Shown here one piece after another: positions 41,313 to 48,853 of a stretch of DNA of 64,000 bases. Source of the DNA: VAXT01 sp963850415 (GTDB lineage Bacteria; Actinomycetota; Thermoleophilia; Gaiellales; Gaiellaceae); NCBI GenBank assembly GCA_963850415.1, contig CAWKLE010000002.1:682001-746000 (forward strand), in the 5' to 3' direction. The position numbers and the translations under genes are program-made. Within the stretch, counting starts at the first letter, position 1, and each line of letters starts with the position of its first letter. The notes under the pieces are model-generated. The model did no database searches and had not been told where the DNA came from. It was given only the letters and a program-made list of their open reading frames with translations.

Positions 41313-42593
41313 GTGGCAATGCCTTCGGGGTACCTGCGGAGCCTGAACCCGCGCCTCCCGCTGCCGGTCTGGCTGCTCCAGGTCGGCGGGCTCATGAACT
41401 CCTTCGGGAACGGTCTCGCGCTGCCGTTCCTCGTCATCTACCTGCACAACGTCCGCGGGTTCTCGCTCGGGACGGCCGGGCTGATCGTCGCCGTCTCCTC
41501 GCTCGCGCAGCTGGGCGCGGGAATCCTGGCCGGGCCGCTCATCGACCGGGTTGGGCCACGGCCGACGCTCGCCGGCGGGCTCGTCCTCCAGGCGATCGGC
41601 TACGGGCTGCTGCCGCTCGTTCGCGTGCCATGGGAGGCGTTCGTCCTGATCGCGATCGAGGGAGCGGGAAGCGCGGGGTTCTGGCCGAGCCAGTCGACGC
41701 TGATCTCACGGCTGAGCCCGACGGCCCGCCGGCACGCGGCCTTCGCCCAGCAGCGCGTGACGATGAACCTGGGCATCGGCCTCGGCGGCCTGGCGGCGGG
41801 CCTGATCGCCGTCGTCGGCGATCCGACCACGTTCACCGTCCTGTTCGTGCTCGACGCGCTCACGTTCCTGGCGTACGTCGGAGTGCTCGCATTCGTCCAC
41901 GATCCCGGTGTCCCCGAGGACGAGGTCGGAGACGTGCCCGCCACCTATGCGGCCGTCCTCCGGCACAAGACGTTCCTCGGCCTCTGGGCGCTGAACTTCA
42001 TGTTCGTCGCGGCCGGGTACTCGCTCTTCACCCTCCTCCCCGCGTTCGCGCGCGACCAGGCCGGCCTGAGCGAGCGTCAGATCGGCGCGATCTTCTTCGT
42101 CAACACGCTCGCGATCGTGCTCGCGCAACTTCCGATCTCGCGCTGGATCGAGGGACGGCGACGGATGCGGGCGCTCGCGCTGATGCCGGCGCTGTGGGCC
42201 GTCGCCTGGCTGCTCGTCGACGCGGGCGGCTACTGGTTCACCGCCGGGACGGCGTTCGTGGTCATCGGCTTCGCGGCGATCATGTTCGGGGTCGGCGAGT
42301 GCTTCCACGGGCCCGCGCACCAGGCGCTTGTCTCCGACATCGGCTCGCCGCACCTGCGGGGCCGCTACTTCGCCGTGCACAGCCTCTCGTGGGGGCTCGC
42401 CGGGTTCGTCGGGCCGGCGGTCGGCGGCTTCATTCTCGCCGCCGCACCCTTCGCGCTCTGGCCGCTCGCCTCGCTCGTGTGCGCGATCGCCGTCGTGGGC
42501 GTGCTCCGCATCGAGCGCTACATCCCGGCCCACCTGCAACGCGTCCCGCACGACGATGCGCTCACGCCGACCTTCGCCGAGGCACCAGGCTAG
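41313..42593 (+). CDS. MFS transporter
   Basis: The 426 residues have about 12 hydrophobic helices and the loop 2-3 motif GPLIDRVGPRPTLAGG. Helix 4-5 has GFWPSQSTLISRLSPTARR; the second half has RWIEGRRRMRAL. It resembles drug/H+ antiporters of the MdtH/YdeR kind, but the substrate is unknown. Starts GTG 41313 and ATG 41319 are both possible. It is followed 3 bases later by a kinase-like gene. Confidence 0.9.
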   Translation: MAMPSGYLRSLNPRLPLPVWLLQVGGLMNSFGNGLALPFLVIYLHNVRGFSLGTAGLIVAVSSLAQLGAGILAGPLIDRVGPRPTLAGGLVLQAIGYGLLPLVRVPWEAFVLIAIEGAGSAGFWPSQSTLISRLSPTARRHAAFAQQRVTMNLGIGLGGLAAGLIAVVGDPTTFTVLFVLDALTFLAYVGVLAFVHDPGVPEDEVGDVPATYAAVLRHKTFLGLWALNFMFVAAGYSLFTLLPAFARDQAGLSERQIGAIFFVNTLAIVLAQLPISRWIEGRRRMRALALMPALWAVAWLLVDAGGYWFTAGTAFVVIGFAAIMFGVGECFHGPAHQALVSDIGSPHLRGRYFAVHSLSWGLAGFVGPAVGGFILAAAPFALWPLASLVCAIAVVGVLRIERYIPAHLQRVPHDDALTPTFAEAPG

Positions 42594-42596
42594 GCC

Positions 42597-43064
42597 GTGA
42601 CGGTCGTGCTGGTCACCGGCATGTCCGGGACGGGGAAGTCCTCGGCCCTCGCCGAGCTCGCGCGCCGAGGGCACCAGGTCGTGGACACGGACTACGGCGA
42701 CTGGATCGAGGGCCGGCCGGGGTCGGAGCCGCTCTGGCGCGAGGACCGGATCGACGAGCTCCTCCGGCACCAGGACGGCGTCCTCTTCGTCGCGGGCTGC
42801 GTCGCCAACCAGGGGAAGTTCTACCCGCGGTTCGACGCGGTCGTGCTGCTGAGCGCTCCCGCCGACGTGATCGTCGAGCGCGTGGCAACACGCGTGACGA
42901 ACGACTTCGGCAAGAACGATGCGGAACGCGCCCGGATCCTGGCCGATCTCGCGGCCGTCGAGCCGCTGCTCCGCCGCGGGGCAACCGCCGAGATCGACAC
43001 GCGCGCCCCCATCGTCGAGGTCGTCGACGCGCTCGAGCGGATCGCCCTGGCGACAACTCCGTGA
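42597..43064 (+). CDS. Small P-loop kinase-like protein
   Basis: The 155-residue protein starts GTG 42597 with VVLVTGMSGTGKSSALAELA (Walker A) and has DTDYGDWIEGRPG, a nucleoside/shikimate-kinase-like substrate loop, and VANQGKFYPRFDAVVLLSAP. It belongs broadly to AAA_18/adenylate-kinase-like proteins; the substrate is not identifiable. It is 3 bases after the MFS gene, so probably in its operon. Confidence 0.8.
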   Translation: MTVVLVTGMSGTGKSSALAELARRGHQVVDTDYGDWIEGRPGSEPLWREDRIDELLRHQDGVLFVAGCVANQGKFYPRFDAVVLLSAPADVIVERVATRVTNDFGKNDAERARILADLAAVEPLLRRGATAEIDTRAPIVEVVDALERIALATTP

Positions 43065-43098
43065 CGCGCCCACGTTCCAAAGCTGGGAAGATTCGGAC

Positions 43099-43698
43099 GT
43101 GAGCATCATCTCGCGGGGATTCCGCGGGCGCGGACACGAAGGCCCTCCCGATCGGGTTCCGCCGGGCCAGTACCTGACCGACGACTTCCCGGTGCTCTCG
43201 GCCGGACCCACGCCGCACACGCCGCTCGAGGAGTGGACGTTCGAGATCCGCGGCGGCGCCGAGCCGGTCCGCTGGAGCTGGGACGAGTTCCGACAGCTCC
43301 CGAGCGAGACGGTGACGAAGGACATCCACTGCGTCACGAAGTGGTCCAAGCTCGACACGACCTGGGAAGGCGTCTCCGTCGACACACTGCTCGAGGCGGT
43401 CGAGCACGACGCCACGTTCCTGATGGCGTTCTGCGACGGCGGGTACACGACGAACCTGCCGCTCGAGGACGTGACCGACGGCAAGGCGTGGGTCGCGTAC
43501 GTCTACGACGGCGAGCCGCTCGACCCCGAGCACGGCGGCCCGGCGCGGCTCCTCGTCCCGCACCTCTACTTCTGGAAGAGCGCGAAGTGGGTGCGCGGGC
43601 TCGACCTGCGCGACGAGGACGAGCCCGGCTTCTGGGAGTCGAACGGCTACCACCTGCGCGGAGACCCGTGGCTGGAGCAGCGCTACTGGGGCGACTGA
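43099..43698 (+). CDS. Sulfite oxidase-like molybdopterin oxidoreductase
   Basis: The 199 residues start at GTG 43099 and form a single SUOX-type Mo-cofactor domain with the molybdenum-ligand Cys in TKDIHCVTKWSKLD. PHTPLEEWTFEIRG and LDPEHGGPARLLVPHLYFWK are further family features. There is no Tat signal, so the protein should be cytoplasmic, unlike MsrP/YedY. Its CTGA overlap with the flavin reductase gene suggests a two-component redox enzyme. Confidence 0.9.
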   Translation: MSIISRGFRGRGHEGPPDRVPPGQYLTDDFPVLSAGPTPHTPLEEWTFEIRGGAEPVRWSWDEFRQLPSETVTKDIHCVTKWSKLDTTWEGVSVDTLLEAVEHDATFLMAFCDGGYTTNLPLEDVTDGKAWVAYVYDGEPLDPEHGGPARLLVPHLYFWKSAKWVRGLDLRDEDEPGFWESNGYHLRGDPWLEQRYWGD

Positions 43699-44405
43699 CA
43701 TGGCTCGCCGCTGAGGTCGCGGACGCGGTGCAGGAGACACCGCGGGTGCGGACGCTCGTCCTCGGGACCGACGGGTGGGCGGGTCACCGAGCGGGCCAGC
43801 ACGTCGACGTCCGCCTGACCGCCGAGGGCGGCTACCAGGCCGAGCGCAGCTACTCGATCGCATCCGCGCCGGGCGGCCCGCTCGCGATCACGGTCGAGCG
43901 GCTCGAGGACGGTGAGGTCTCCCCGTACCTCGCGGACGAGGTGCGCGCCGGCGACCGCTTCGAGATCCGCGGGCCGATCGGTGGCTACTTCGTCTGGGAC
44001 GGCTCGGGCGATGCTCCGGTCCTGCTCGTCGCCGGCGGCTCGGGCGTCGTGCCGTTGATGTCGATGATCCGGCACCGGGCGAGCATCGGCAGTCGCACGC
44101 CGACGCGGCTTCTCTACTCGTCGCGGACCTACGAAGACGTCATCTATCGCACGGAGCTCGACGATCCGGCCGACGGCCTCGAGGTCTTCCACACGCTGAC
44201 GCGCTCGCAGCCTCCCGGCTGGACGGGCTACGCGCGGCGGATCGACGAGGAGATGCTCGGCGAGGTCGCCTGGCCGGCCGCCGAGGAGCCTCGGGTCTTC
44301 GTCTGCGGCTCGACGCGGTTCGTCGACACGGCCGCGGACGGCCTCGTCGCGATGGGCTATCCGCCCGAGTCGATCAGGACCGAGCGATTCGGAGCGACGG
44401 GATGA
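43695..44405 (+). CDS. FAD/NAD(P)-binding ferredoxin-reductase-like protein
   Basis: The 236 residues have the FAD motif RSYSIASAP, the GPIGGYFVW loop, the NAD(P) motif VAGGSGVVPLMSMIRH and CGSTRFVDTAADGL. It lacks a [2Fe-2S] domain. No ATG/GTG/TTG fits the N-terminus; CTG 43695 in a CTGA overlap with the preceding stop gives LTWLAAEVADAVQETPR, as expected for the family. It presumably passes electrons between NAD(P)H and the molybdoenzyme. Confidence 0.88.
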   Translation: MTWLAAEVADAVQETPRVRTLVLGTDGWAGHRAGQHVDVRLTAEGGYQAERSYSIASAPGGPLAITVERLEDGEVSPYLADEVRAGDRFEIRGPIGGYFVWDGSGDAPVLLVAGGSGVVPLMSMIRHRASIGSRTPTRLLYSSRTYEDVIYRTELDDPADGLEVFHTLTRSQPPGWTGYARRIDEEMLGEVAWPAAEEPRVFVCGSTRFVDTAADGLVAMGYPPESIRTERFGATG

Positions 44406-44677
44406 AGGTCGACGACATGAGGCTCGACGGCAACGCGATCGGCGGGTTGCTGATCGAGCTCTTCGGCACGGATCTGACGGGCTCCATGGGCGTCTGCGCG
44501 TCGTGCGGCGCCGAAGACCACGTGGCGACGCTCGACGTCTACGTGCACGCGCCCGGGATCGTCGGCCGCTGCCGCAGCTGCGAAGCCGTGATGCTGAAGA
44601 TCGTTCGATCCGGGAGCCGCACGTGGCTCGACCTGAGCGGAACCCGAACGCTCGAAATCACGTCTCAATCGACATGA
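44402..44677 (+). CDS. DUF6510-like zinc-ribbon protein
   Basis: The 91 residues have two CxxC pairs (VCASCGAED and GRCRSCEAVML) in a zinc-ribbon arrangement and an N-terminal DGNAIGGLLIELFGTDLT. ATG 44402 overlaps the reductase stop (ATGA). Consistent association with the molybdoenzyme/reductase pair suggests an accessory role; the activity is unknown. Confidence 0.8.
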   Translation: MKVDDMRLDGNAIGGLLIELFGTDLTGSMGVCASCGAEDHVATLDVYVHAPGIVGRCRSCEAVMLKIVRSGSRTWLDLSGTRTLEITSQST

Positions 44678-45471
44678 GAGCTGTTTTTGCTGCCTGCGCG
44701 GTCGCGCTCGTCGCGGCCGGATGCTCCGGGTCGAGTGCTTCCGAGAGCGCGCTCCTCCCTGCCATCTCGCCGGACCTCCCTCCCGCGCCGAGCACGTGGC
44801 CGAAGTACCCGAAGTTCTCGAGCCACTCGTGCTGGGGCAGGCCAGACCTGGCGACGGGGCCGATGCGCACGGCGCCCAGTGCCCCGAATCGTCCCGTAAG
44901 CCACCGCACCCCGCCGCAGGCTCTCGCGCAGCGGGTGCTCGCGCGCTTCGGCGACCGCACGCTGATCCGCGGTGTGCGGATCGGCCCGCCTCCCCGACGA
45001 ACCCAGCCGTACAGGCCGATGAAGGATCCGCCGAGAGATGCGTCGTGGGCATACATCGACGCTCCCCTGTCGTCGCGCGCCTCCGCGCCCAACGATCCGG
45101 CTCTGCTCGGCAAGCGCGCTCTGAGCGAATGGGAGGTCGACCTCTTCTTCGGCGCGCTTCGCGACGACTTCTGCCAGGCCGGCGGGAGGCCGCTCGTCGG
45201 CTACAGCGTCGCGGGTCGCGTAGCCGGCATGGCGACGAATGAGTACGCGCTGAACCAGCGCTTCCCCAACCCGTCTCGGAGCGAGTTTCGTGCACGGGTT
45301 GCGTCCGTTGCGAAGCAGTACGGGTTTCAGCCGGTCGCGATCCGGTTTCTTCGCCCGCGCGAGCTCGCGCCGATCGTCGTCGTCAGGACCACTCGTGACC
45401 GCAAGGAGTTCATCGCCGACGTCCGGGAGATCGTGGCAGCTACTAGATCCGCGATCGTTCTCGAACCATGA
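44674..45471 (+). CDS. Lipoprotein of unknown function
   Basis: ATG 44674 overlaps the preceding stop. The lipobox is VAAGC after MRAVFAACAVAL. The 265-residue protein has an N-terminal Pro-rich part (SPDLPPAPSTWPKYPKFSSH) and a C-terminal domain with SEFRARVASVAKQYGFQPVA and PIVVVRTTRDRKEFIADV. No family is recognised. It could be the last gene of the molybdoenzyme operon. Confidence 0.7.
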   Translation: MRAVFAACAVALVAAGCSGSSASESALLPAISPDLPPAPSTWPKYPKFSSHSCWGRPDLATGPMRTAPSAPNRPVSHRTPPQALAQRVLARFGDRTLIRGVRIGPPPRRTQPYRPMKDPPRDASWAYIDAPLSSRASAPNDPALLGKRALSEWEVDLFFGALRDDFCQAGGRPLVGYSVAGRVAGMATNEYALNQRFPNPSRSEFRARVASVAKQYGFQPVAIRFLRPRELAPIVVVRTTRDRKEFIADVREIVAATRSAIVLEP

Positions 45472-45477
45472 GGTAGC

Positions 45478-45489
45478 TCAAACGTTTGA
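45478..45489. promoter_or_regulatory. Palindrome TCAAACGTTTGA
   Basis: A perfect 12-bp palindrome just after the lipoprotein stop, about 145 bases before the Erm-like gene. It could be a repressor half-site pair. The rest of 45490-45622 holds no gene. Confidence 0.3.
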
Positions 45490-45634
45490 AGGATCGTTCT
45501 TCGAGGCCCGCGACGCTCATGGCCCGTTCGTTCGGGTGTTCGACGCCCTCCGGGGGACGCTCATGGGCGGACAGTGGTCCGCGGAACGGGACGCGTACCC
45601 GTACCCGCACGGGTGATCGCCGTACAATGACCGC

Positions 45635-45709
45635 ATGACCACGGCGGTTTATCGTGGCCGTCCGAAGACGCTCCTCCCGGAGCGCTCGCGGCCAGCACTT
45701 TCTTCGTAG
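45635..45709 (+). CDS. Short ORF overlapping the Erm-like start (possible leader peptide)
   Basis: A -10-like TACAAT (45623-45628) is followed 6 bases later by ATG 45635, so the mRNA may be leaderless. The ORF encodes 24 residues (MTTAVYRGRPKTLLPERSRP plus ALSS) and ends at TAG 45707-45709, 53 bases inside the methylase gene. CCACG and CGTGG flank the GTG start of the methylase and can form a small hairpin. erm genes are often controlled by leader-peptide translation; this is only suggestive. Confidence 0.4.
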   Translation: MTTAVYRGRPKTLLPERSRPALSS

Positions 45710-46424
45710 CAGCAGGCTGGCAGCCGCTCTAGTCCGCGAAGCCGGAGTCGCGGAGGACGACCTCGTCGTCGACATCGGTGCGGGCACGGGAGTACTCACG
45801 CGGGCGCTCCTGGAGATCGGCGCCCGTGTCGTCGCGGTCGAGCGGGACGCGTCTCTCGCGCTCGCGCTGCGGGCTCGGTTCGGAGGCGCCGTCTCGGTCG
45901 TCGAGGCCGACGTCCTCGACTGGCGCCTGCCGACCGAGCCGTTCGCAGTCGTCGCGAACCTGCCCTTCGCGGGCTCGGGCGCGATCCTGAGCCACCTGCT
46001 CCGCGGGCCGGTCACCAGCGCGGAGGTGATCGTCGAGTGGGGCTTCGCCGAGAAACACGCCGCGATCTGGCCGGCGACGCTGAAGGGCGCCTTCTGGCGA
46101 GCGTTCTACGAGGTCGAGATCGCGAGGCGTCTCGACCGCAGCGCGTTCGCTCCACCTCCGAGCGTGGACGCCGCCGTCCTCCGCTTCACGCGGCGCACGG
46201 ATCCACTCGTGCCGCTGACGGAGTCACAGCAGTACTGGCGGTTCCTGTCGGAGGCGTTCCAGGCGACGACCGAGGTCCGGCGCAGCGTGCTCACTCCGCT
46301 CCAGGTGAAACGGCTCGCAGCGAGCCACGGCTTCGCACGCAGCGCGCGGCCCCGCGACCTCGACGCGTGCCAGTGGGCGGGTCTCTACGCCGCCCTCGGA
46401 GGCAAGGCTTCAGGGGTACGATGA
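45654..46424 (+). CDS. Erm/KsgA-family rRNA adenine N6-methyltransferase
   Basis: The 256 residues start at GTG 45654. The fold shows GQHFLRSSRLAAALVREAGV, SAM motif VVDIGAGTGVLTRALLEIGA, acidic VAVERD, EADVLDW and the catalytic NLPFAGSGAILSHLL (N-L-P-F type). Erm proteins dimethylate A2058 of 23S rRNA, giving macrolide resistance; KsgA modifies 16S rRNA. The NLPFAGSG motif and short C-terminal part fit Erm better. The short ORF upstream overlaps its start. Confidence 0.85.
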   Translation: MAVRRRSSRSARGQHFLRSSRLAAALVREAGVAEDDLVVDIGAGTGVLTRALLEIGARVVAVERDASLALALRARFGGAVSVVEADVLDWRLPTEPFAVVANLPFAGSGAILSHLLRGPVTSAEVIVEWGFAEKHAAIWPATLKGAFWRAFYEVEIARRLDRSAFAPPPSVDAAVLRFTRRTDPLVPLTESQQYWRFLSEAFQATTEVRRSVLTPLQVKRLAASHGFARSARPRDLDACQWAGLYAALGGKASGVR

Positions 46425-46463
46425 CGAATAGACCGATGACGGCCGACGACCCACTCAGTACCG

Positions 46464-47465
46464 ATGCCCAGCCTCCCTCGCATCAAGCGTCCACGCTCGC
46501 GCACCCGCGTCGAGGAACCGGTCGTCGCCGCTCGCCGCGAGCCGGCTGAGCTCTCCGCCAACGGCCTCGTCTGGATCCACCTCGACGCTCCGGACCACGA
46601 AGTGTCGACCGAGCTCGCGGCGCGGTTCGGATGGCACCCACTGGACGTCGAGGACGTGCTGTCGAAGCGCCAGCGGCCGAAGATCGACGAGTACCCCGAC
46701 TATCTGTTCGGCGTCCTGCACTTTCCGTTCTACGACAAGGCCGTCCAGCGACTGAACGCCGCCGAGCTCGATTTCTTCCTCGGCCAGGGCTACCTCGTCA
46801 CGCTGCCGACGGTCGAGCTCCTGCCGGTCAGCCGGCTCTTCCAGCGCTGCGCCGACGACGCCGAGCTGCGCGAGAGCCTCTTCTCCAAGGGCTCCGGCTA
46901 CCTCCTCTACCACGTGCTCGACGACCTCTTCGACTACTGCTTCCCGATCCTCGACAAGATCGGCTTCAAGCTCGACTCGATCGAGGACGACGTGCTCGAG
47001 GGGCGCTCCGAGGAAGCCGTTCGCGACATCTCGAACGCGAAGCAGGAGATCATCTCCTACCGCAAGATCATCAAGCCGCAGCGTCCTGCGCTGCGCCTGC
47101 TGGAGCGCCGCGTCGAGCGGTTCCTGCCCGAGGAGCTGGAGCTCTACTTCGACGACCTCGTCGACGCCTCCGAGCGCATCTGGGACCTGCTGGACAACTA
47201 CAAAGAGGTCGTCGAGGCGCTGGAGACGACGAACGAGCAGGTGCTCTCGCACCGGTTCAACGACGTCCTCCGCATCCTGACCGTCTTCAGCATCGTGTTC
47301 CTGCCCGCGACGCTGATCGCAAGCCTCTGGGGGATGAACGTCGGGCTCCCGGGCGGCGGCAACCCGGCATCCGCGTCGACCCTCGACTTCTGGATCGTGA
47401 TCGCGGCCTCGGTGGCCCTGATCGCGGCCATGCTCGCCTTCTTCCGCTACAAGCGCTGGCTCTGA
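46464..47465 (+). CDS. corA: CorA-family Mg2+/Co2+ transporter
   Basis: The 333 residues have an N-terminal cytoplasmic alpha/beta domain (VWIHLDAPDHEVSTELAARF, KRQRPKIDEYPDYLFGVLHF), long helices forming the funnel, and two C-terminal membrane helices. The pore signature WGMNVGLPG follows TM1, and the protein ends FFRYKRWL with basic residues. It likely mediates magnesium entry. A terminator-like hairpin follows. Confidence 0.95.
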   Translation: MPSLPRIKRPRSRTRVEEPVVAARREPAELSANGLVWIHLDAPDHEVSTELAARFGWHPLDVEDVLSKRQRPKIDEYPDYLFGVLHFPFYDKAVQRLNAAELDFFLGQGYLVTLPTVELLPVSRLFQRCADDAELRESLFSKGSGYLLYHVLDDLFDYCFPILDKIGFKLDSIEDDVLEGRSEEAVRDISNAKQEIISYRKIIKPQRPALRLLERRVERFLPEELELYFDDLVDASERIWDLLDNYKEVVEALETTNEQVLSHRFNDVLRILTVFSIVFLPATLIASLWGMNVGLPGGGNPASASTLDFWIVIAASVALIAAMLAFFRYKRWL

Positions 47466-47473
47466 AGAGACCT

Positions 47474-47519
47474 CGCCGCGACCTCGCCCCGATTGCAGTG
47501 GGACGAGGTCGTTGCGGCG
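47474..47519. terminator. Terminator-like hairpin between corA and the Flp pilin gene
   Basis: Arms 47474-47486 and 47504-47519 pair as 6 bp plus 7 bp with a 3-base bulge, between convergent genes. Confidence 0.5.
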
Positions 47520-47561
47520 AAGTCAGCAAGGGCTCCGGGGGAAGCCCGTCAGTCGCTGTGC

Positions 47562-47723
47562 CTAGGTGATGTAACCGGCGACGCGAGTCAGAGCGTTCGT
47601 GATGTTGCCGGCAAGCAGGGCGAGAGCGGCGAAAACCGCAATCGTGATGACGGCCAGGACGACGCCGTACTCGGCCATCGTCTGCCCGTCTTCGCGCGCG
47701 AGCCAGGTGTAGAGCTTCTGCAT
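47562..47723 (-). CDS. Flp/Fap-family type IVb pilin
   Basis: A 53-residue ORF: MQKLYTWLAREDGQTMAEYG then a hydrophobic helix (VVLAVITIAVFAALALLAG) and NITNALTRVAGYIT. The G-Q-T-M-A-E-Y-G processing region, with the +5 Glu, is typical of Flp pilins cleaved by a TadV-like peptidase. ATG 47723 has a strong AGGAGG 9 bases upstream. No tad assembly genes are in the window. Confidence 0.85.
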   Translation of the reverse strand: MQKLYTWLAREDGQTMAEYGVVLAVITIAVFAALALLAGNITNALTRVAGYIT

Positions 47724-47855
47724 TGGTGCAAACCTCCTGAGACGAGTCGGCGACGGCTACCGACATTTGTGGACCTGACACACATCGTCCGGAGGCGGAT
47801 GCGCATGATCCCTCGGTTCGGTCTCTAGGAACGCCTGCCGTAGGGTTACCTGCCT

Positions 47856-48344
47856 GTGACGCGGCAGCTCTGGGCTCCCTGGCGGCTCGAATACGTCGGC
47901 AGCGCCGACGAGCAGGACGGCTGCATTTTCTGCCGTGCGCTCGAAAGCGCCGACGAAGACGCTCTCGTGGTGCGCCGGGGCGAACGCGCGTTCGTCCTTC
48001 TGAACAAGTTCCCCTACGCGTCGGGCCACCTGCTGGTGGCGCCCGTCCGCCACGCCGGCGAGTTCGGCAATCTCGACGCCGACGAGGTGTTGGAGATCCA
48101 CAGGCTCGCCTCGCAGGGGATCGGCGCGCTGGCGCAGCTCTACGAGCCGCAGGGCTACAACCTCGGCTGGAACCTCGGACGGATCGCAGGCGCGGGCGTC
48201 ACCGACCACGTCCACCTTCATCTCGTCCCGCGCTGGGCGGGCGACACGAACTTCATGCCGGTGCTCGCCGACGTGAAGGTCCTGCCGGAGCACCTGGCCG
48301 AGACGCGGAGCAAGCTCGCCGACGCCTGGCCGGCTCGAGGCTGA
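47856..48344 (+). CDS. HIT-family nucleotide hydrolase/phosphorylase
   Basis: The 162 residues carry the HIT triad in DHVHLHLVPRW, with GYNLGWNLGRIAGAGV before it. CIFCRALESADED near the N-terminus (Cys-x-x-Cys) and WAPWRLEYV are typical of actinobacterial AP4A-phosphorylase-like HIT proteins. It starts at GTG 47856 and acts on nucleotide polyphosphates. Confidence 0.9.
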   Translation: MTRQLWAPWRLEYVGSADEQDGCIFCRALESADEDALVVRRGERAFVLLNKFPYASGHLLVAPVRHAGEFGNLDADEVLEIHRLASQGIGALAQLYEPQGYNLGWNLGRIAGAGVTDHVHLHLVPRWAGDTNFMPVLADVKVLPEHLAETRSKLADAWPARG

Positions 48345-48373
48345 GAGCGCCAGGCCGGAAGCCCGGCGCTCTC
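48343..48373. terminator. Bidirectional terminator hairpin
   Basis: GAGAGCGCC (48343-48351) pairs perfectly with GGCGCTCTC (48365-48373); the loop itself contains GGC/GCC. It separates two convergent genes. Confidence 0.65.
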
Positions 48374-48392
48374 AACACGCCTCTTCGATTGA

Positions 48393-48695
48393 CTAGGCGG
48401 CGACCAGCGTGCCGCTCTCGACCTCGTCGAAATAGCTGATCTCGAGAGATCCCGCATCGACGCCGGCCTCGCCCATTGCTTCCTTCAACTCAGGCGTCGT
48501 GAAGAACTCGCGGGCAGCCTCGGGTGAGTCGAAGGTGTGGGTGACGATGACGTCGTTTGGATTCTCGGTCGAGCGCAGTACCTGGTGGGCACGCACACCG
48601 TGCTCGGCCTGGATCGGAGCGAAGCCGTCGTACGCGGTCTTCCAGGTGTCGAAGTCGGAGACGCTGTGCCGGATGACAGCAATCGTGCTCGTCAT
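48393..48695 (-). CDS. Dimeric alpha/beta-barrel (ABM-like) protein
   Basis: ATG 48695 gives 100 residues: TIAVIRHSVSDFDTWKTAYD, VRAHQVLRSTENPNDVIVTH, and EAAREFFTTPELKEAMGEAG. The strand-helix pattern and the D-F-D-T-W-K motif fit small ferredoxin-like monooxygenase or stress-response proteins. Function is unknown; heme or quinone substrates cannot be assigned. Confidence 0.75.
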   Translation of the reverse strand: MTSTIAVIRHSVSDFDTWKTAYDGFAPIQAEHGVRAHQVLRSTENPNDVIVTHTFDSPEAAREFFTTPELKEAMGEAGVDAGSLEISYFDEVESGTLVAA

Positions 48696-48853
48696 TGGGG
48701 TCCCTTCAAGGAGCGGATGCTCCGCTGCCAGAGAACGGGCTTCAGGAGAAGCGCGCAGGCGGAGCGACGCTCGGCAGTCTACGCCGAAGCACATGCGGCC
48801 GCGCGGCCTCCGTCCTTTACAGACGGCGTAAGTCCCACTACCGTTCCCCTCTA

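Noticed and set aside
43233..43690. Extended N-terminus of the flavin reductase reading through the molybdoenzyme gene
   Set aside because: The upstream part is Arg-rich shadow sequence of the molybdoenzyme frame; homology begins only at the CTGA junction.
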